Assembly (NCBI GenBank): GCA_963803085.1
Contig: CAWDLE010000010.1
Span: forward strand, 248,001-312,000
Length of the DNA: 64,000 bases
Source of the DNA: JACVRW01 sp963803085
Lineage (GTDB): Bacteria; Actinomycetota; Thermoleophilia; Solirubrobacterales; Thermoleophilaceae
Direction: 5' to 3'
Part shown: positions 58,062-64,000 of the stretch, in pieces
Position numbering within the stretch: position 1 is the stretch's first letter
How the letters are laid out: each line of letters opens with the position of its first letter
Made by a program: the position numbers and the translations under genes
Notes under the pieces: model-generated
Databases searched by the model: none
Told to the model about the DNA's origin: nothing
What the model saw: the letters and a program-made list of their open reading frames with translations, nothing else

Positions 58062-58409
58062 ATGAAGCCAGTGGTCCACCTGGAGCTGCACACGGGCGAC
58101 CTCCAGGGCGCCCGCGAGCTCTACGCCGACCTGTTCGGCTGGAAGCAGGAGCGCATCGAGGCGGGCCACCGCCCCTACCTCGCGCTCGAGCTGGGAGGCG
58201 GACTCGGCGGCGGGATCGTGGAGTGCGCCACCGACCGAGCGCTCTGGCTGCCCTACGTGGAGGTGGCCGAAATCGGGGCAGCCACGGACGGGGCACGCGC
58301 CTCGGGCGCGGCGGTCCTGCTCGAGCCGCGCGAGGGCCCGACCGGCTGGCGCAGCGTCATCGCCACGCCGGCCGGCGGCGAGATCGCGCTCTGGCAGCCG
58401 AAGCGCTGA
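58062..58409 (+). CDS. VOC/glyoxalase-like protein
   Basis: 115 residues from ATG 58062, with GTG 58059 as an alternative. VOC features are VVHLELHTGDLQGARELYAD, LFGWKQERIEAGHRPYLALE, LWLPYVEVAEIGAATDGARA and SVIATPAGGEIALWQPKR. Glyoxalase/bleomycin-resistance type with His and Glu at two ligand positions. It is divergent from the SnoaL-tailed sigma factor across the 26-bp dyad and is a likely target of that sigma. Confidence 0.85.
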   Translation: MKPVVHLELHTGDLQGARELYADLFGWKQERIEAGHRPYLALELGGGLGGGIVECATDRALWLPYVEVAEIGAATDGARASGAAVLLEPREGPTGWRSVIATPAGGEIALWQPKR

Positions 58410-58415
58410 GGCGGT

Positions 58416-58637
58416 TCAGCCGCTACGGCGTCGCTTCTTCTTTTTCTTGCTCACCGGATGCGGCGAGCGCTGGCGCTCGGGCGGCGGCTCGGGTGCCGCC
58501 TCTTGCTCGTGCCCGCCGCGGTTGCGGCGCGTGAGCACGAAGCGCAGCGCGACGACGCTGCCGATGGCGCCTACCTTCAGTGCCGAGTAGGCCGGGCTAC
58601 CTGGCGTGAGCGGGTGGATGACTGCGGGATGCACCAT
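58416..58637 (-). CDS. Small one-TM protein with a poly-basic tail
   Basis: 73 residues from ATG 58637, overlapping the end of the monooxygenase gene by 41 bp. MVHPAVIHPLTPGSPAYSAL, then a membrane helix KVGAIGSVVALRFVLTRR, and a tail with PEPPPERQRSPHPVSKKKKK and RRRSG. The coherent TM plus lysine/arginine tail, and its place directly behind the monooxygenase, make it more than a chance frame, but it remains hypothetical. Confidence 0.5.
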   Translation of the reverse strand: MVHPAVIHPLTPGSPAYSALKVGAIGSVVALRFVLTRRNRGGHEQEAAPEPPPERQRSPHPVSKKKKKRRRSG

Positions 58638-60120
58638 TTCCAGTGCTGAGGGTAGTGGCCGGGCGAAGGCGGTACGCCGGGGCGTCGAAGTGGCGTGTGC
58701 GCCGGCGGTACTCGAACGTGTAGCCGGGCCACATGATCGAGTTGCGGCCGTTGCGGTCGACGTACCAGCTGCTGCAGCCCGTGTTCCAGACCGTGCCAGC
58801 GAGCCGCTCCTGAAGCTCCTCGTTGTAGGCGGCCTGCGCCTCCGCTCGGACCTCGAACTCGGCCGCGCCGCGCAGCCGAATCGTGCGCAGCGCGTCGATC
58901 GCGTAGGCAAGCTGCGACTCGAGCATGTAGACGATCGATGTGTGGCCCAGGTTCAGGTTGGGTCCGTAGAGGAAGATGAGGTTCGGGAAGCCGGTGACGG
59001 TCGTGCCCAGATACGCCTGCGGGCTGCCGGCCCAGGTCTCCGCGAGCGAGCGGCCGTCGCGTCCGTGGATCCGCTCCGCGATGGGCAGCTCGGCGGGCGT
59101 GAAGCCGGTCGCGAGGATGAGCGTGTCGACCTCGTGCTCTACGCCGTCCCCATCCACGATCGAGTTCTCGCGCACCTCGTGGATGCCTGAGCTCACGAGG
59201 TCGACGTTCGACGCCTGGAGCGCCGGATACCACGCGTTCGAGAACACGAGCCGCTTGCAGCCGAGCTGAAAGCCGGGCGTCAGTCGCCGTCGCAGGTCCG
59301 AGTCCGGGACCTCGCGGCGAAGCTTGAGCTTGACGATCCACTCCGCTGGCTTGAGATAGCGGCGGTCGCGCGTCATCCCCGGAGCGAGCAGAAGTTCGAC
59401 GAGCGAGTAGATAAAGGCGCGCGAGAGCCGCTGTAGCGCCGGTAGGCGCCGGTAGGCCTCGCGCATCCGCGGCGTCACTTCGTGGTCCGCGTGCGGCGCC
59501 ACCCACGGCGGTGTGCGCTGGAAGAGGGTGAGCCTGCTGACGCGCGGCTGGATGGCCGGCACCACCTGCACCGCGGAGGCGCCCGTCCCGATCACAGCGA
59601 CGCGCCTGCCGGTCAGGTCCTCGTCGTGATCCCAGCGCGCTGTGTGGAAGGCGTTGCCCGCGAAGCGCTCCAGGCCGGGTAGAGCGGGCTCAAACGGTTC
59701 GCTCAGGAGCCCGGGCGCAGCAACGAGCACGCGTGCGGCGATCGGTCCTTGCGAGGTCTCGAGCTCCCAGCGCTGTTCGCCCGCCACCCAGGTCGCTCCG
59801 AGCAGCTCGCAGCCCAGCCGCACGTGCGGCACGACGCCATAGCGTTCGGCGCAATCGCGGAGGTACGCTTGGATCTCGTCTCGAAGCGGGTACGCGCGCG
59901 TCCAGTCCGGGTTCGGCGCGAACGAGAACGAGTACAGGTTCGACGGGACGTCGCACTGGCAGCCGGGGTAGCTGTTCGCCCACCACGTGCCGCCCACGTC
60001 GTCTCCGCGCTCGAGCAGCACGAAGTCCTCGATGCCCTCCTGCCTGAGGCGGATCGCCATGCCGAGGCCGCCGAAGCCGGCGCCCACGATCGCCAGCTCG
60101 TGCACGTGCAGGTCGTTCAC
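58597..60120 (-). CDS. Baeyer-Villiger-type flavin monooxygenase (NAD(P)/FAD-dependent)
   Basis: 507 residues. FAD site LAIVGAGFGGLGMAIRLRQE; GGTWWANSYPGCQCDVPSNL, typical of BVMOs; the fingerprint FAGNAFHTARWDHD (F-x-G-x3-H-T-x2-W-D); the NADPH site RRVAVIGTGASAVQVVPAIQ; LILATGFTPAELPIAERIHG. Type I BVMOs turn ketones into esters with NADPH and O2. Substrate unknown. It is divergent from the SnoaL-like gene and followed by the overlapping small membrane protein. Confidence 0.92.
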   Translation of the reverse strand: MNDLHVHELAIVGAGFGGLGMAIRLRQEGIEDFVLLERGDDVGGTWWANSYPGCQCDVPSNLYSFSFAPNPDWTRAYPLRDEIQAYLRDCAERYGVVPHVRLGCELLGATWVAGEQRWELETSQGPIAARVLVAAPGLLSEPFEPALPGLERFAGNAFHTARWDHDEDLTGRRVAVIGTGASAVQVVPAIQPRVSRLTLFQRTPPWVAPHADHEVTPRMREAYRRLPALQRLSRAFIYSLVELLLAPGMTRDRRYLKPAEWIVKLKLRREVPDSDLRRRLTPGFQLGCKRLVFSNAWYPALQASNVDLVSSGIHEVRENSIVDGDGVEHEVDTLILATGFTPAELPIAERIHGRDGRSLAETWAGSPQAYLGTTVTGFPNLIFLYGPNLNLGHTSIVYMLESQLAYAIDALRTIRLRGAAEFEVRAEAQAAYNEELQERLAGTVWNTGCSSWYVDRNGRNSIMWPGYTFEYRRRTRHFDAPAYRLRPATTLSTGNGASRSHPPAHAR

Positions 60121-60155
60121 CCGCCGGACGCTATCCGAGCCGTATCGTGCCCGGG

Positions 60156-60548
60156 ATGAGCGAGGGCGACGTCGAGGTGGTCCGGCAGCTGTTTGAGCTC
60201 TTCGCGAGCGGCGGAATGGAGGCGGCGCTCGAGGTGATGGACGAGGACATCGAGATCGTCATACGTCCGGACGTGTCCGCCGAGCCGGACACCTATCGCG
60301 GGCACGACGGCGCCCGTCGCTACTTCGCGGGCTTCGAGGGCATGCTCGAGGACGTGCGCTACGAAATGTTCGAGCTGATCCCCGAGGGGCCGCATGTGCT
60401 CGCCCGTGCTCGCCTCGCCGGACGCGGTGTCTCGAGCGGACTCGAGGTCGAGCTCCAGACCGTCGTCGTGCACACGGTCAAGGGTGGGAAGCTCACGCGC
60501 ATCGTGCCCTACCCAGACCTCGAGTCGGCGAGGGAAGCGCTCGGCTAG
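60156..60548 (+). CDS. SnoaL-like / NTF2-fold protein
   Basis: 130 residues from ATG 60156: DVEVVRQLFELFASGGMEAA, LEVMDEDIEIVIRPDVSAEP, YRGHDGARRYFAGFEGMLED, VVVHTVKGGKLTRIVPYPDL. SnoaL-like fold as in the 66-563 and 37381-37776 genes. It converges on the cupin gene with overlapping ends (60545-60548). Role unknown. Confidence 0.83.
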   Translation: MSEGDVEVVRQLFELFASGGMEAALEVMDEDIEIVIRPDVSAEPDTYRGHDGARRYFAGFEGMLEDVRYEMFELIPEGPHVLARARLAGRGVSSGLEVELQTVVVHTVKGGKLTRIVPYPDLESAREALG

Positions 60549-60943
60549 CCGCCCTCGGGCCACCAGCCCGGCTGCATCTCGGCGTCCTTGTTGTCGGTGT
60601 TCGGAGCGCCGAACGCGAGGAGCTCGGCGCCGTCGTCGCCCGCCTCCACTCCGCGCATCGTCCCGCTGGGGATACGAATCGCGTCCCACTGGCTCAGCTC
60701 CACGACCTCATCGTCCACAGCCACTCGCGCACTCCCGGAGACGACGACGTAGACCTCCTCCTGCTCGGAGTGCGTGTGGCCGAACGGCGAGCGGAAGCCA
60801 CCGTCGAGGCGGAAGTAGCTGAGGCCGGAGTTCTCGAGATCGAGGTTGGTCCTCGCGAAGTGCGACTCGATCCCCTCCATGCCGAACTTCGGCGCCATGT
60901 CCTGGACGTCGGACTTGAGGTTCACCCGCGTGTAGGCCGCCAT
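60545..60943 (-). CDS. Small cupin-domain protein
   Basis: 132 residues from ATG 60943. Cupin motif 1: FGHTHSEQEEVYVVVSGSAR; motif 2: WDAIRIPSGTMRGVEAGDDG, ending ELLAFGAPNTDNKDAEMQPG. It is a paralogue of the cupin at 15116-15514: both share NLK...LE.SGLSY, GHTH.EQEE.YVVV.GS and FGAPN. Its start is 3 bp after the stop of the SRPBCC gene, so the two are co-transcribed. Confidence 0.85.
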   Translation of the reverse strand: MAAYTRVNLKSDVQDMAPKFGMEGIESHFARTNLDLENSGLSYFRLDGGFRSPFGHTHSEQEEVYVVVSGSARVAVDDEVVELSQWDAIRIPSGTMRGVEAGDDGAELLAFGAPNTDNKDAEMQPGWWPEGG

Positions 60944-60945
60944 GC

Positions 60946-61392
60946 TCAGGCCTCCGCGCGCTGCTTCAGGCCCTCGGCGGCGTCGCCGAGGAGGAAGTCG
61001 CGCACCTTCGACTCCGCGGGGCCGCGCAGCAGCAGGCCCAGCATGCGGCCGGGGTCGGCGTCCAGGGCGTACGTGGCCCGCGTCCGACCCTCGCCGAGAT
61101 CCTCGAATGTCCAGGAGCCGGTGAGCGACTTGGTCTCTCCCTTCTCCTGCACCCAGCGAATCGCGGTGGGCTCCTCGTACGAGAAGCGCAGCGTGGCGCG
61201 AACGGTCTTCACCTTCGCGTCCGACTCGGTCTCTGCGAGCGTGGCCCGCTTCTGAGGGTCGCGCTCGAGTACTTCCACGTCCTTGAGCGAGCCCTGCCAT
61301 TCGGGCGCCTTCGCGATGTCGGAGGCGATCTCGTAGCAGCGCTCGACCGGAGCATCGATCTCGACGGAGCGCTCACCGCTGATGTTTCCCAT
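60946..61392 (-). CDS. SRPBCC (polyketide cyclase/dehydrase-like) protein
   Basis: 148 residues: GERSVEIDAPVERCYEIASD, IAKAPEWQGSLKDVEVLERD, TVRATLRFSYEEPTAIRWVQ, SLTGSWTFEDLGEGRTRATY, and the helix LRGPAESKVRDFLLGDAAEG. This is the coenzyme Q-binding/polyketide-cyclase2 layout of the START superfamily, a hydrophobic pocket protein. It lies between the MFS permease (9 bp away) and the cupin on one strand. Confidence 0.86.
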   Translation of the reverse strand: MGNISGERSVEIDAPVERCYEIASDIAKAPEWQGSLKDVEVLERDPQKRATLAETESDAKVKTVRATLRFSYEEPTAIRWVQEKGETKSLTGSWTFEDLGEGRTRATYALDADPGRMLGLLLRGPAESKVRDFLLGDAAEGLKQRAEA

Positions 61393-61401
61393 GGCACGAG
61401 C

Positions 61402-62622
61402 CTATAGCCCAACCCTCAAGGGGTCAGACCCCTTGAGGGTTGGTGCCAGCGTGTCGCGCCGAATGACCAGCAGGCCGGCACCCGCGGCCGACACCGTCGC
61501 CGCCGCCAAGACGGCCGCCGGCCACGAGTACGACTCCACAAGTACGCCTCCGACCGCCGCTCCCAGAGAGACGCCGGCGACCAGGGCGGTGAGCGGCCAC
61601 GTGAACGCCTCGGTGGCCGTGCCTCGCGGCGCGACTCGCTCGATGAGCTGGTTGCGCGAGGCGATAAGCGGCGCAATCGGCAGGCCCATCAGCACGACCA
61701 GCACGCCCATGGTGAGTGGCGAGGTGGCGGCGAACAGCCCCGCGGTCGCGATCGGAATCACGCAGGCGAGGCGGAGATGCACAGCCGTGAGCGGCGATCG
61801 CGGTGGCCATGCGCCATACGCGAGCCCTGCCAACCCGCTGGCGCCGGCCCAGACGGCGAGCAGCACCCCCGCCAGCTCCTTCTGGCCCTCTTCGGCGCTG
61901 AAGGCCGGCAACACAACCTCGATCGTGCCGAACGCGAAGCCAACGGGCAGACTCGCGAGAACCAGAGTGCGCAGGCCGGGGGCCGCCAGCGCGCCGAGCC
62001 CGAAGCGGCGCGCGCCTGCCTGCGGCGCCTCGGGCCGCTCCCGTCCATGGAGACCCGCGAGCAGCATCATCGTCCCGCCCAGCACGCAAGCGGCGGAGAC
62101 CGCGAGGGCATACTGAGGTCCCACCGTGGCGACCGTCAGCGTCGTCAGAAGCGGGCCGACCACGAAGATCAGTTCGATCAAGACCGAGTCGAGCGCATAG
62201 GCGCTCGGGATCAGCTCCGGACGCTCCGAGAGCAGCAGCGGCCACCGTGAACGCAGCACGGAGGACACCGGCGGGATCGCCACGCCGGTGCAGAAGGAAG
62301 ACACCGCGAGCACCGCAGAGCCGGCATCGCCGGCTCCTAGCGCCCACACGAGCAGGAGGCCAGCGGCGTGCACGAGCGCCAGAGGAAGCAGCGCCCGCTC
62401 GCCACGCCAGTCGATCAGCCTGCCCTGGAAGGGAGCACCGAGCGCGGTGCCCAGCGCGAGCGCGCCTGCGCAAGCTCCGGCGGTCGCGAAGGAGCCGCTC
62501 ACCTCCTGCACGTAGAGCAGAATCGCGAGCCCGCTGATGCCGATCGGGAGGCGCCCCACGACGGTCGCGGCCACGATCGCCGCGACGCCTGGGGTGCGAA
62601 GGATCCGTACGTATACGCCCAC
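61402..62622 (-). CDS. MFS-type permease
   Basis: 406 residues with about 12 membrane helices, such as VAAIVAATVVGRLPIGISGL, LALVHAAGLLLVWALGAGDA, LIELIFVVGPLLTTLTVATV, TLVLASLPVGFAFGTIEVVL and MGVLVVLMGLPIAPLIASRN. The N-terminal R-L-P-I-G-I motif is common in actinobacterial efflux-like MFS proteins. The substrate is unknown. The last residues (TLKGSDPLRVGL) are encoded by a palindromic REP-like element, so the natural C-terminus has been replaced or extended. Confidence 0.87.
   Translation of the reverse strand: MGVYVRILRTPGVAAIVAATVVGRLPIGISGLAILLYVQEVSGSFATAGACAGALALGTALGAPFQGRLIDWRGERALLPLALVHAAGLLLVWALGAGDAGSAVLAVSSFCTGVAIPPVSSVLRSRWPLLLSERPELIPSAYALDSVLIELIFVVGPLLTTLTVATVGPQYALAVSAACVLGGTMMLLAGLHGRERPEAPQAGARRFGLGALAAPGLRTLVLASLPVGFAFGTIEVVLPAFSAEEGQKELAGVLLAVWAGASGLAGLAYGAWPPRSPLTAVHLRLACVIPIATAGLFAATSPLTMGVLVVLMGLPIAPLIASRNQLIERVAPRGTATEAFTWPLTALVAGVSLGAAVGGVLVESYSWPAAVLAAATVSAAGAGLLVIRRDTLAPTLKGSDPLRVGL
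61411..61441. repeat. 31-bp perfect palindrome, REP-like (GGGGTCAGACCCC core)
   Basis: AACCCTCAAGGGGTC (61411-61425), A, GACCCCTTGAGGGTT (61427-61441): 15-bp arms with a 1-base centre. The core GGGGTCAGACCCC is, from memory, a widespread REP-type core in bacteria that carry RAYT (REP-associated tyrosine) transposases. It sits inside the 3' end of the MFS gene and could also act as a terminator hairpin. No transposase gene is in the window. Confidence 0.8.
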
Positions 62623-62684
62623 GGCCCGAGCATGGCAGTCACCGCAGACTTGCCGCCGCGTGTGGTGTAGCCTCGCCGCCGCAG

Positions 62685-63323
62685 ATGGAACCGGATGCTG
62701 TCGAGATGCGCGTGCTCGGCTGCCTGATCGAGAAGCAGCGGACCACGCCCGACGTCTATCCGCTCACGCTCAACGCGCTGCGGCTCGCCTGCAACCAGTC
62801 CACCAACCGCGACCCGGTCGTGGATTACGACGAGAACACCATCCGCGGTGGTATCGACAGGCTCGTACAGCGCAAGTGGGCCACGCTCGCGAGCTGGTCC
62901 AATCGGCGCTCGATGAAGTACCGCCACACGCTCGACGGCGCGCTCGGGCTCGACGATGCGGAGATCGCGGTTCTCGACGTGCTCATGCTGCGCGGCCCGC
63001 AGACCCCGGGAGAGCTGAAGACCCGCACCGAGCGGCTGCACCCGTTCGCCGGCATGGAGGAGCTGGGCGAGACGCTCGAGCGCCTCATCGAGCGCCAGCT
63101 CATGGTGCGTCTCGACCGCCGGCCTGGGCAGCGCGAAGAGCGCTACAGGCATCTGCTCGGCGGCGGCGAACTTCCAGAGGGTGAGGAGCACTCCACCACC
63201 CCGGTGGCGGCCCCGTCGCGGGCGGCCACGGACGGCGTCGAACAGCGTCTCGAGCGGCTCGAGGGCGAGGTTGCGGAGCTCAGGGCGGAGCTGCGCACGC
63301 TCCGCGAGCAGCGCCCGGGTTAA
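62685..63323 (+). CDS. YceH/DUF480 family protein
   Basis: 212 residues: VEMRVLGCLIEKQRTTPDVY, PLTLNALRLACNQSTNRDPV, DYDENTIRGGIDRLVQRKWA, then GPQTPGELKTRTERLHPFAG. These are two winged-helix units of the YceH/DUF480 family, conserved but of unclear function. The C-terminus is a coiled coil, VEQRLERLEGEVAELRAELR. It is divergent from the MFS gene. Confidence 0.9.
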   Translation: MEPDAVEMRVLGCLIEKQRTTPDVYPLTLNALRLACNQSTNRDPVVDYDENTIRGGIDRLVQRKWATLASWSNRRSMKYRHTLDGALGLDDAEIAVLDVLMLRGPQTPGELKTRTERLHPFAGMEELGETLERLIERQLMVRLDRRPGQREERYRHLLGGGELPEGEEHSTTPVAAPSRAATDGVEQRLERLEGEVAELRAELRTLREQRPG

Positions 63324-63356
63324 TTTTTCGGCGCCAGAACCCGAATAAGGGTCTAT

Positions 63357-64000
63357 ATGTCCCCGGCCCCGACACGTGAGGGGGACGTCCCAGTCCATCT
63401 CATTCCGGCCGTGGAGCCGAGTCCGCGCTTTGCGGCACGCGTCGCCGCGGGCGTGTTCGCCGGCGAGGCTCTGATCCTCACTGCGGTGGCGCTCCTGTCG
63501 AGCCACACCGATGTGCTCGGCGGGGGACGTGTTGCGATCCCGGCCACCTGCGCGGTCATCGCCGTCTTCCTCTACGTGGGCGCCGGCTGGGTCCGCCCGC
63601 GCTACCTCCCCGCCATCACCGCGCTCGGAACAGTTCTCGTGACTGCGCACGTATGGAGCGCCGAGCACGAGCCCGCGCTGTCGGGCGAGATGCTCTACAT
63701 CTGGCTCGGCCTGTACGCCGCCTACTTCTTCAGCACGCGCCAGGCGGCCATGCAGCTCGCGTTCATGGCCAGCGCATACCTCGCGGTCCTCGTTGCCACC
63801 ACCCCGCTGCACTCTGTTGCCGCCGGCTGGCTCACGCTGGTGGGCATTCTCTTCCCGGCAGCAGGAGTTCTTCGGGCAGTGCGCGACGGAGTTACGCAGC
63901 TCGTACAGCGCCTCTCCGAGGCGGTTCTCACGGACACTCTCACCGGCCTCAGGAACCGCCTGGCGCTGGACCGCGAGCTGCAGACCGAGGTCGAGCGGAC
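63357..64000 (+). CDS. Membrane GGDEF protein (diguanylate cyclase), 5' part
   Basis: Open from ATG 63357 to the right edge (214 codons). Six membrane helices: AGVFAGEALILTAVALLSSH, ATCAVIAVFLYVGAGWV, LPAITALGTVLVTAHV, EMLYIWLGLYAAYFF, LAFMASAYLAVLVATTPL and GWLTLVGILFPAAGVL. Then a linker and the start of a GGDEF domain, LTDTLTGLRNRLALDRELQT. The GGDEF motif itself lies beyond the edge, so cyclase activity cannot be judged. Confidence 0.85.
   Translation, partial: MSPAPTREGDVPVHLIPAVEPSPRFAARVAAGVFAGEALILTAVALLSSHTDVLGGGRVAIPATCAVIAVFLYVGAGWVRPRYLPAITALGTVLVTAHVWSAEHEPALSGEMLYIWLGLYAAYFFSTRQAAMQLAFMASAYLAVLVATTPLHSVAAGWLTLVGILFPAAGVLRAVRDGVTQLVQRLSEAVLTDTLTGLRNRLALDRELQTEVER

Noticed and set aside
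59441..59463. Ten-base tandem duplication GCCGGTAGGC
   Set aside because: It is within the conserved reading frame of the Baeyer-Villiger-type gene and does not break it.

Overview
The window is high-G+C chromosomal DNA from an actinobacterium. The deeply branching class Thermoleophilia (Solirubrobacterales-like) fits best. This is an inference from the many secreted beta-propeller proteins (one with a repeat-rich basic Ig-like tail), small signal-peptide/one-TM proteins, several ECF sigma factors, F420/FMN luciferase-like enzymes, LAL-type LuxR regulators and an AcoR-like regulator without a sigma-54 domain. No rRNA, CRISPR array, phage or transposase gene was seen.

1-7.5 kb: SnoaL-like protein, tRNA-Ser(TGA), YkuD L,D-transpeptidase with an HTH-like cytoplasmic domain, an ECF sigma factor overlapping an Ogt-type alkyltransferase, tRNA-Ser(GCT), a sulfatase/beta-propeller pair, an LLM oxidoreductase with a hydrolase remnant behind it, then tRNA-Arg(ACG). 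7.6-18.6 kb: accessory region starting at tRNA-Arg. A 48-nt copy of the tRNA-Arg 3' half lies at 16085-16132 (43 of 48 identical, two T-stem pairs changed in a compensatory way), so 7569-16132 looks like the footprint of a tRNA-targeted integrative element whose integrase is gone. It carries a dirigent-like secreted protein with two small membrane proteins, a LAL regulator, decayed hsp20 and DUF1269-like genes, a flavin monooxygenase, a cupin and a lipoprotein. A frameshifted triple-GAF histidine kinase follows.

18.6-31.2 kb: membrane and small proteins (DUF1345, DUF2283, DUF1097, VOC), then a complete soluble di-iron propane/phenol monooxygenase operon (prmABCD, also called mimABCD) with amidohydrolase, DUF59 protein, alcohol dehydrogenase and dedicated GroEL. 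A divergent activator joins an AcoR-type GAF sensor to an OmpR/SARP-like winged helix. The metabolic logic is oxidation of a small alkane, ketone or phenol, removal of the alcohol by the dehydrogenase, and folding/metal-centre help from GroEL and DUF59.

31-46 kb: lipoprotein and ECF sigma/anti-sigma pair, a mosaic of gene fragments, SRPBCC/ArsR pair, NAD kinase, EamA transporter, TetR/NTF2 pair, acyl-CoA desaturase with a PucR regulator, frameshifted beta-propeller, second LAL regulator, arginase-fold protein with altered metal ligands, a DUF5519 gene behind a MerR-type promoter, class II aldolase. 46.5-52.2 kb: five genes on the minus strand, all joined by 4-bp ATGA overlaps (LLM enzyme, dihydropyrimidinase, M20 carbamoylase, PaaK-like CoA ligase, enoyl-CoA hydratase), probably a pyrimidine or hydantoin catabolic operon. 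52.2-64 kb: archaeal-type ATPase under a four-half-site operator, secreted propellers, VOC proteins, an ECF sigma with SnoaL-like tail divergent from a VOC gene across a 26-bp dyad, Baeyer-Villiger-type monooxygenase, SnoaL, cupin, SRPBCC, an MFS permease whose 3' end is made by a REP-like palindrome, YceH, and the start of a GGDEF protein.

At least nine single-base frame breaks were seen, many in C/G-rich contexts. Some may be assembly errors, so broken genes are reported with that caveat.
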